Assembly (NCBI GenBank): GCA_944324665.1
Contig: CALUXD010000003.1
Location: forward strand, 62,001 to 126,000
Length of the DNA stretch: 64,000 nt
Source: Candidatus Proelusimicrobium volucris
GTDB lineage: Bacteria; Elusimicrobiota; Elusimicrobia; Elusimicrobiales; Elusimicrobiaceae
Reading direction: 5' to 3'
This document shows, in pieces, positions 59,744-64,000 of this stretch. Below the pieces are notes generated by a model. It made no database searches and was not told the DNA's origin. It was given only the letters and a program-made list of their open reading frames with translations. How positions within the stretch are numbered: the stretch's first letter is position 1; the number at the start of each line of letters is the position of its first letter. Position numbers and translations under genes: made by a program.

Positions 59744-60796
59744 ATGGCAAAATTGGACGCGGATAAACTTTCACTTATAAGGAAAGTTATAAAAAAACAA
59801 GGTCTTGACGCTTTTATCATAAGCGATTACAGCGATATAAAATACATTATGGGCCCCGTGTTCCAACCAGGCGAGGCTGTAATGCTAATTCATTCCAAAG
59901 GGGTATATCTTACGGCTCGCAGTTTGTACGAAGCTCCTCTTAAAGCCGATTTTCCCGAAATACAGGTAGAAGGCTGCGATGTGGAACGCTCTTCCAAAAC
60001 GGTTCAGGCTGTTAAGAAGTTAAAACTCAAGAAAGTCGGCTTTGATGGCTTAAAGGAAACATATCACGACGGCAAAATATATGAGAAAGAGGGCTTTAGC
60101 AATATAGAGAACTTTTTGGTTCCCGTAAGGGCCAGCAAGACGGAAGCGGAGCTTAGAAATATGAAGGCTTCGGCAAAGATAGCGTATAAGACTTATGAGC
60201 ATATTCTTTCTTGGCTGGAACCCGGCGTTACGGAGCAGCAGACGGCTGAAGAGATAGATTCTTTTATGAAGAAAAACGGCGCCAGCGCGCCCTCTTTTGA
60301 AACGATAGTCGCCTTCGGTGCGAACAGCGGCAATCCTCATTACGTTACCGGCAAAACCAAGTTAAAAAAGAATATGGCGGTTTTGTTGGATTTCGGCTGC
60401 ATATATAAAGATTATTGTTCGGATATAACAAGGACGTTTTGGTTCGGCGACAAACCCGGCAAGGAATTTGTGGAGATTTTAAATATAGTCAAATCTGCCC
60501 ATGACGAAGTTGTGGAAAAGGCACGCTGCGGTCAGAGCGGGGCTGAGATAGACGCCATCGCGCGCGGCTATATAGAGGCGGCTGGCTACGGCAAATATTT
60601 TACTCATCGCACGGGCCACGGCATAGGTATGCAGATCCACGAGGAAGCCTGCCTCAGCCAGGATAACACCGCCGTACCCATAATGGAAAATTATTGCTTC
60701 AGCGTAGAGCCGGGCATATATATAGCCGGCAAAATAGGCGTAAGATATGAAGATTGTTTTTATATGACCAAAAACGGGATTAAGCAAATAAAATGA
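59744..60796 (+). CDS. M24-family Xaa-Pro aminopeptidase/dipeptidase (first of two)
   Basis: M24B peptidases remove N-terminal residues before proline using two metal ions. The 350-residue protein has the creatinase N-domain and a pita-bread catalytic domain with all five metal ligands in place. Asp and Asp are in VLLDFGCIYKDYCSDITRTFW, His is in HRTGHGIGMQIHE, and the Glu residues are in CFSVEPGIYI and VRYEDCF. TIVAFGANSGNPHY is also typical. It overlaps the following paralogue by ATGA. The arrangement of M24 peptidase followed by efp is conserved in many bacteria. Confidence 0.92.
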   Translation: MAKLDADKLSLIRKVIKKQGLDAFIISDYSDIKYIMGPVFQPGEAVMLIHSKGVYLTARSLYEAPLKADFPEIQVEGCDVERSSKTVQAVKKLKLKKVGFDGLKETYHDGKIYEKEGFSNIENFLVPVRASKTEAELRNMKASAKIAYKTYEHILSWLEPGVTEQQTAEEIDSFMKKNGASAPSFETIVAFGANSGNPHYVTGKTKLKKNMAVLLDFGCIYKDYCSDITRTFWFGDKPGKEFVEILNIVKSAHDEVVEKARCGQSGAEIDAIARGYIEAAGYGKYFTHRTGHGIGMQIHEEACLSQDNTAVPIMENYCFSVEPGIYIAGKIGVRYEDCFYMTKNGIKQIK

Positions 60797-61842
60797 AGCG
60801 AAACGACGAAAAAATAAAGAATTTTCAATCGTATATGAAGCGCAAAGGCATAGACGCCTGCGCGGTTACGGATTTGGACGGAGTAAATTTTTTCGCCGAT
60901 TTTTCTTTCGCTGGGCAGGGCGACGCCTATTTGCTTATAACCCGCAAGAAAGCCTATTGCTTTACAAAGCAAATGTACGCGGCGGACTTAAAGAAGAAGG
61001 CGCCCTATCTTGCCTTGGTGGACAGTTTGGATTGCGCGGATATAGTCAAGAAGGCGCGTTCGCTTAAAGCGGAAAATTGCGTATTTGACGCCGCGTCCAC
61101 GGGTTATTTGGCGGGCAAGCTGTTTTATGAAAGCGGATTTAAAGAGGCAGCTGGCCTCATATCGGAAGTGAAGGAAGAAAAGACCGCCTCGGAAATAAGC
61201 CGAATAAAGAAAGCCTGCGCCATATCGGCCAAGGCATATGATATCTTCCGCAAGAAGCTAAAAGCCGGCATTAGCGAGATCGAAGCCGCATCCCTTTTGG
61301 AAGGTATAATGTCAGACTTGGGCGGGCAGGGTTTGGCTTTTACTACGATAATGGCATTTGGCGCGAACAGCGCTAACCCTCACCACATAAATTCGTCCAG
61401 GAAATTAAAGGAGGGGGAAGTCGTTTTGTTGGATTACGGGTGCAAGTACGGCGGATACTGTTCGGACATAACCAGAACATTCTGGTTCGGGAAGAATCCC
61501 TCAGCCGAATTTAGCAAAACTTTTGATTTGGTAAAAGCGGCGCATGACGAAGCGCTAAAATACGTTAAAGCGGGCGCCGCAGCCAAAGAGGCACACAACC
61601 GCGTATGCGAATTCTTCGACAAAAACGGCAAACTCGCCAAATATTTTATACACGGTTTGGGGCACAGCTTGGGCACGGCGATACATGAAACTCCGTACCT
61701 TAATCCCCGCAGTTTAAGCACGCTTAAGACGGGCAATATCGTAACGGTGGAGCCGGGCCTTTATTTCGAGGGCAAGTTCGGCATACGTTACGAAAATACG
61801 GTTCTTATAACGGATAAATCCGTTAAAATTTTAACTAAGTAA
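60793..61842 (+). CDS. M24-family Xaa-Pro aminopeptidase/dipeptidase (second of two)
   Basis: This 349-residue paralogue has the same layout: N-terminal domain opening IDACAVTDLDGVNFFADFSF and a catalytic domain with ligands in VLLDYGCKYGGYCSDITRTFW, IHGLGHSLGTAIHE, VTVEPGLYF and IRYEN. All metal residues are kept, so both copies appear active. The pair probably arose by tandem duplication and then diverged in the N-domain, perhaps for different peptide lengths. efp follows after 12 nt. Confidence 0.92.
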   Translation: MKRNDEKIKNFQSYMKRKGIDACAVTDLDGVNFFADFSFAGQGDAYLLITRKKAYCFTKQMYAADLKKKAPYLALVDSLDCADIVKKARSLKAENCVFDAASTGYLAGKLFYESGFKEAAGLISEVKEEKTASEISRIKKACAISAKAYDIFRKKLKAGISEIEAASLLEGIMSDLGGQGLAFTTIMAFGANSANPHHINSSRKLKEGEVVLLDYGCKYGGYCSDITRTFWFGKNPSAEFSKTFDLVKAAHDEALKYVKAGAAAKEAHNRVCEFFDKNGKLAKYFIHGLGHSLGTAIHETPYLNPRSLSTLKTGNIVTVEPGLYFEGKFGIRYENTVLITDKSVKILTK

Positions 61843-61854
61843 TAAGGAGCATTT

Positions 61855-62421
61855 ATGATAGGAACACCAGACTTTAAAGAGGGCTTGATATTTGAAAACG
61901 AAAACGGCGAGCTCGTGGAAATTATTGAATATCAGCACCACCGCAAATCTCAGGCCAGGGCCGTGGTTCGCGTAAAACTCAGAAATTTAAATACCGGCTC
62001 TGTTATCGAAACGGCTTACAGACCGGAAGACAAATTTAAAGAAGTGGACATAGAAAAACGCCCGCATAACTATTTGTATACCGAAGGCGATATGATCTAT
62101 TTTATGGACGCCGAAACTTACGAACAAATCGCGATACCGGCCGAGAAAATGGGCCATCAGCGCCATTATCTTACGGATAATATGGCCGCTACCGGTTTGT
62201 TTATCAACGGCAAACTTTTTAATATGGAATTGCCGATAAAGATAGATATGAAAGTAGTTTCCACCGTTCCCGGCGTTAAGGGTGATACGGTATCTAATTT
62301 GACTAAACCGGCCACTTTGGAATCCGGCCTGGAAATAAAAGTGCCGCTTTTCATCAATGAAGGCGACAAAATCCGCATAGACACCCGCACCGATACTTAT
62401 GTCGAGAGGGTAAACGAGTAA
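61855..62421 (+). CDS. efp: Translation elongation factor P
   Basis: EF-P rescues ribosomes stalled on polyproline. The 188-residue protein has three beta-barrel domains: the KOW-like N-domain (GLIFENENGELVEIIEY), MIYFMDAETYEQIAIP, and the C-terminal VPLFINEGDKIRIDTRTDTYVERV. The functional loop of domain I, usually K-P-G-K-G with the modified Lys34, reads R-K-S-Q-A-R-A here. Gap-free alignment to E. coli puts Gln at position 34, with a Lys two residues earlier. Modification by EpmA, EarP or YmfI as known is therefore unlikely. AAGGAG precedes the ATG. Confidence 0.95.
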   Translation: MIGTPDFKEGLIFENENGELVEIIEYQHHRKSQARAVVRVKLRNLNTGSVIETAYRPEDKFKEVDIEKRPHNYLYTEGDMIYFMDAETYEQIAIPAEKMGHQRHYLTDNMAATGLFINGKLFNMELPIKIDMKVVSTVPGVKGDTVSNLTKPATLESGLEIKVPLFINEGDKIRIDTRTDTYVERVNE

Positions 62422-62940
62422 ATGCCTTTTGCAAAGCGCATAGCCGCCTTGGCGGTATTTGCGAGTATGGCTTGTGCGGCTTGCGCTTTGGAAATATCGG
62501 GCTTTAAGCCTTACGAAGATGGCGGTTTGGAAGCGGAATTTTGCGGCAAGTTTAAAGTGGAGAATATATCTCTAAAGTCTGATTCCGCGGGCGGCGTGGA
62601 AATGCCGCTGGACTGGGGCGGATACGAAAACTTGCTTTTGACTTCTTCCGCTTTGGAAGGGAAAATAAAGAAATGCCTGCTCGGCGAATGCGCGCCTAAA
62701 GCGCAAAATTGCGAGCCTAAGGCGGAAATAATCTTCAGCAGGAAAGTTAGCGATAAATCGCTCTTGTTAAAGGTTAGCTTTGACGGGGAATTGACGGCGG
62801 TATTTTTCTTAGGCAGGTATAAGCGTTTGGGCAAGGTCTATTACAAACTGAGTTCCGCGTCGGATTTTGAATTTACGGATAACAAATATCGCAAAAGTTT
62901 TAGGGAATTTGTTATAAAGGAACTAAAGAATCTTTTATGA
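62422..62940 (+). CDS. Exported small protein of unknown function
   Basis: The 172-residue protein begins at the base after the efp stop codon. A signal peptide (KRIAALAVFASMACAACA) leads to a beta-rich mature domain (ISGFKPYEDGGLEAEFCGKFKVENISL) with a C-terminal SDFEFTDNKYRKSFREFVIKELKNL helix. The residues ACA before LEIS could also be read as a lipobox-like region, though the spacing is not typical. I do not recognise the family. It overlaps the DUF192 gene by ATGA. Confidence 0.65.
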   Translation: MPFAKRIAALAVFASMACAACALEISGFKPYEDGGLEAEFCGKFKVENISLKSDSAGGVEMPLDWGGYENLLLTSSALEGKIKKCLLGECAPKAQNCEPKAEIIFSRKVSDKSLLLKVSFDGELTAVFFLGRYKRLGKVYYKLSSASDFEFTDNKYRKSFREFVIKELKNLL

Positions 62941-63281
62941 GATGTTTAAATCTTAGCCGCGGCGGCGCGGTAATAGCCGATAAACTTGAGATGAAGGACA
63001 GTTTTTTCGGGCGGCTTATCGGGCTTTTGAGCAGAAGCGGCCTAAAGGACGGCGAGGGAATAATATTAAACCCTTGCACTCAGATACATACGTTTTTTAT
63101 GCGTTTTAGCATAGATGCGGTTTTTTTAAGCAGGGATATGGAAGTTATATCGGTAATAGAGGATATGAAGCCTTGGCGGGTAAGCCCCATGTATTTCAAG
63201 GCGAAGTACACTTTGGAAGTGCGGGGCGGATATTTGAAAGGCGGGGTAAAAGCTGGCGACAAGCTTGTTTTAGAAGACTAA
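62937..63281 (+). CDS. DUF192 family protein
   Basis: The 114-residue protein matches DUF192 (PF02643): ADKLEMKDSFFGRLIGLLSRSGLKDGEGIIL, then the hallmark IHTFFMRFSIDAVFLS, then VISVIEDMKPWRVSP and AKYTLEVRGGY. Function is unknown; members occur in bacteria and archaea, often exported, but this one has no signal peptide. It overlaps the preceding gene by ATGA. Confidence 0.88.
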   Translation: MRCLNLSRGGAVIADKLEMKDSFFGRLIGLLSRSGLKDGEGIILNPCTQIHTFFMRFSIDAVFLSRDMEVISVIEDMKPWRVSPMYFKAKYTLEVRGGYLKGGVKAGDKLVLED

Positions 63282-63299
63282 ATTTCGGGAGAAGACAAA

Positions 63300-64000
63300 A
63301 TGAAAAGAGCTGTTTGCATATTGTTTTTGGCTTTTGCGGCGGCAATGCCGTTGAAGGCGTCTGAGTATAAATTCGACAATTTCTCGGCGAATGTTACGGC
63401 CGAGAATTTGGAAGCGTTCACCAAAGATATGGGCGGGCTTTTGGGGTCCGGTACATACAGTACGGGGCGAATATTGGGTTGGGGCGGATTTTTGCTTTCT
63501 GCGCGCGCTGCCGTAATGCCGGAGCCGAGCGAGGAAAACACCGCCTTGGGCCCAGATCCGGAAGTGATGTATATGCCGTGGATACAGGGCGAAATCGGGC
63601 TTCCGTTCCGTTTGGATGGCTTCATCAGGGCGACATCTTGGGACGGCCTTACTTTGGCTGGCGGCGGTTTAAAATGGGGTATAACGCGCCCCGTGGATAC
63701 TTTATATAGTTTCCAGACGATGATAACCGTAATGGCGCAGTCGGGGGTACATAAGGATTTTTCGCTTACGCATTATAACGCGAACTTGGTAATATCGTTT
63801 AAGATGCCTGTGGTTACGCCGTACATAGGCGGCGGAGTGGATTATACCAAGCTGACCGTTGAAGGGGCAGACAACGCGGCTTTAATCGGTATGAGGGAAT
63901 ATACCACCACGCCAAGGGCGAGCGCGGGTTTGAACTTTAAGCTGCCCGCCTATATAGATTTGAGTGTAGCGGCCAATTACGCCAATTACGGTTTTGGCGG
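63300..64000 (+). CDS. Outer-membrane beta-barrel protein (3' end outside window)
   Basis: The frame opens with an ATG behind GGGAGAAG and runs off the right edge after 233 codons. A signal peptide (MKRAVCILFLAFAAAMPLKAS) is followed by a mature part with alternating hydrophobic strands and Gly/Tyr-rich turns: LLGSGTYSTGRILGWGGFLLS, TPYIGGGVDYTKLTV and ASAGLNFKLPAYIDLSVAANY. This is the pattern of an outer-membrane barrel with an N-terminal periplasmic helix (FSANVTAENLEAFTKDMGG). The exact family is not clear. Confidence 0.7.
   Translation, partial: MKRAVCILFLAFAAAMPLKASEYKFDNFSANVTAENLEAFTKDMGGLLGSGTYSTGRILGWGGFLLSARAAVMPEPSEENTALGPDPEVMYMPWIQGEIGLPFRLDGFIRATSWDGLTLAGGGLKWGITRPVDTLYSFQTMITVMAQSGVHKDFSLTHYNANLVISFKMPVVTPYIGGGVDYTKLTVEGADNAALIGMREYTTTPRASAGLNFKLPAYIDLSVAANYANYGFG

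Noticed and set aside
1-64000. CRISPR arrays, insertion sequences, integrases or rRNA genes
   Set aside because: I saw no regularly spaced direct repeats, no transposase or recombinase motifs and no rRNA sequence in the window.

Overview
ORGANISM. The window looks like a contiguous chromosomal piece of a Gram-negative, probably fermentative anaerobe. Evidence for an outer membrane is a secretin, an exported beta-barrel protein, the alpha-2-macroglobulin/PbpC pair and a type IV pilus assembly operon. Evidence for fermentation is acetate kinase and the start of a DcuC/YfcC-type transporter gene. GC content is in the mid-40s by eye and genes are packed tightly with many ATGA overlaps. The PilM-PilN fusion, the large prepilin repertoire and the small, dense genome style are compatible with Elusimicrobiota, but this is an inference from gene content; no rRNA is present to confirm it.

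LAYOUT. 1-2.4 kb: the 5' end of a membrane transporter (minus), then rsmI, a TsaC/YciO-like gene and a small membrane histidine kinase (plus). 2.5-6.4 kb: a seven-gene minus-strand operon in which a DUF1189-like membrane protein gene is followed by queD, queE, folE, folP, a PTPS-III-like gene and folK. FolE makes the shared precursor of 7-deazaguanine and folate. 6.5-14.2 kb: a thioester alpha-2-macroglobulin and its partner penicillin-binding protein 1C. 14.3-17.1 kb: ackA, then a regulatory cassette made of a phage-type repressor, a divergent promoter with palindromic operators, a strongly structured leader RNA, a 102-residue orphan protein and a terminator. 17.1-24.4 kb: two cysteine-rich exported proteins flanking a 1581-residue sensor made almost only of PAS domains plus one GAF. 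24.5-30 kb: an FKBP/SlyD-like isomerase, tRNA-Thr(CGU) and two Wzy/ligase-TPR membrane proteins. 30-43.8 kb: the pilus / type II-like assembly operon: OmpA-like protein, PilMN fusion, PilO, PilP, secretin, PilB, PilC, six prepilins and a secreted gluzincin. 43.9-45 kb: an unidentified antisense-strand ncRNA and a separate major-pilin-like gene. 45.1-48 kb: uvrA. 48-51.2 kb: a UPF0104 membrane protein, a gamma-carbonic anhydrase fold protein, a stand-alone response regulator, an ORF6N-like protein and an exported protein. 51.2-58.4 kb: a minus-strand operon headed by a 1603-residue exported protein ending in a zeta-toxin-type kinase domain. 58.4-64 kb: a YhiN-family flavoprotein, two tandem M24 peptidases, efp, an exported protein, a DUF192 protein and a truncated outer-membrane protein.

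HOW IT FITS TOGETHER. Much of the window serves the cell surface: pili, candidate pilin-glycan ligases, cysteine-rich exported proteins and a possible exported toxin. Two surface-protein genes (17.3 kb and 44.45 kb) share a nearly identical upstream element with a 12-T tract directly between a -35-like and a -10-like hexamer. This is the arrangement expected of a slipped-strand, phase-variable promoter. The strongest candidates for something undescribed are this paired element, the structured leader RNA cassette at 16.4-17.1 kb, the 167-nt ncRNA at 44 kb and the exported zeta-kinase protein.
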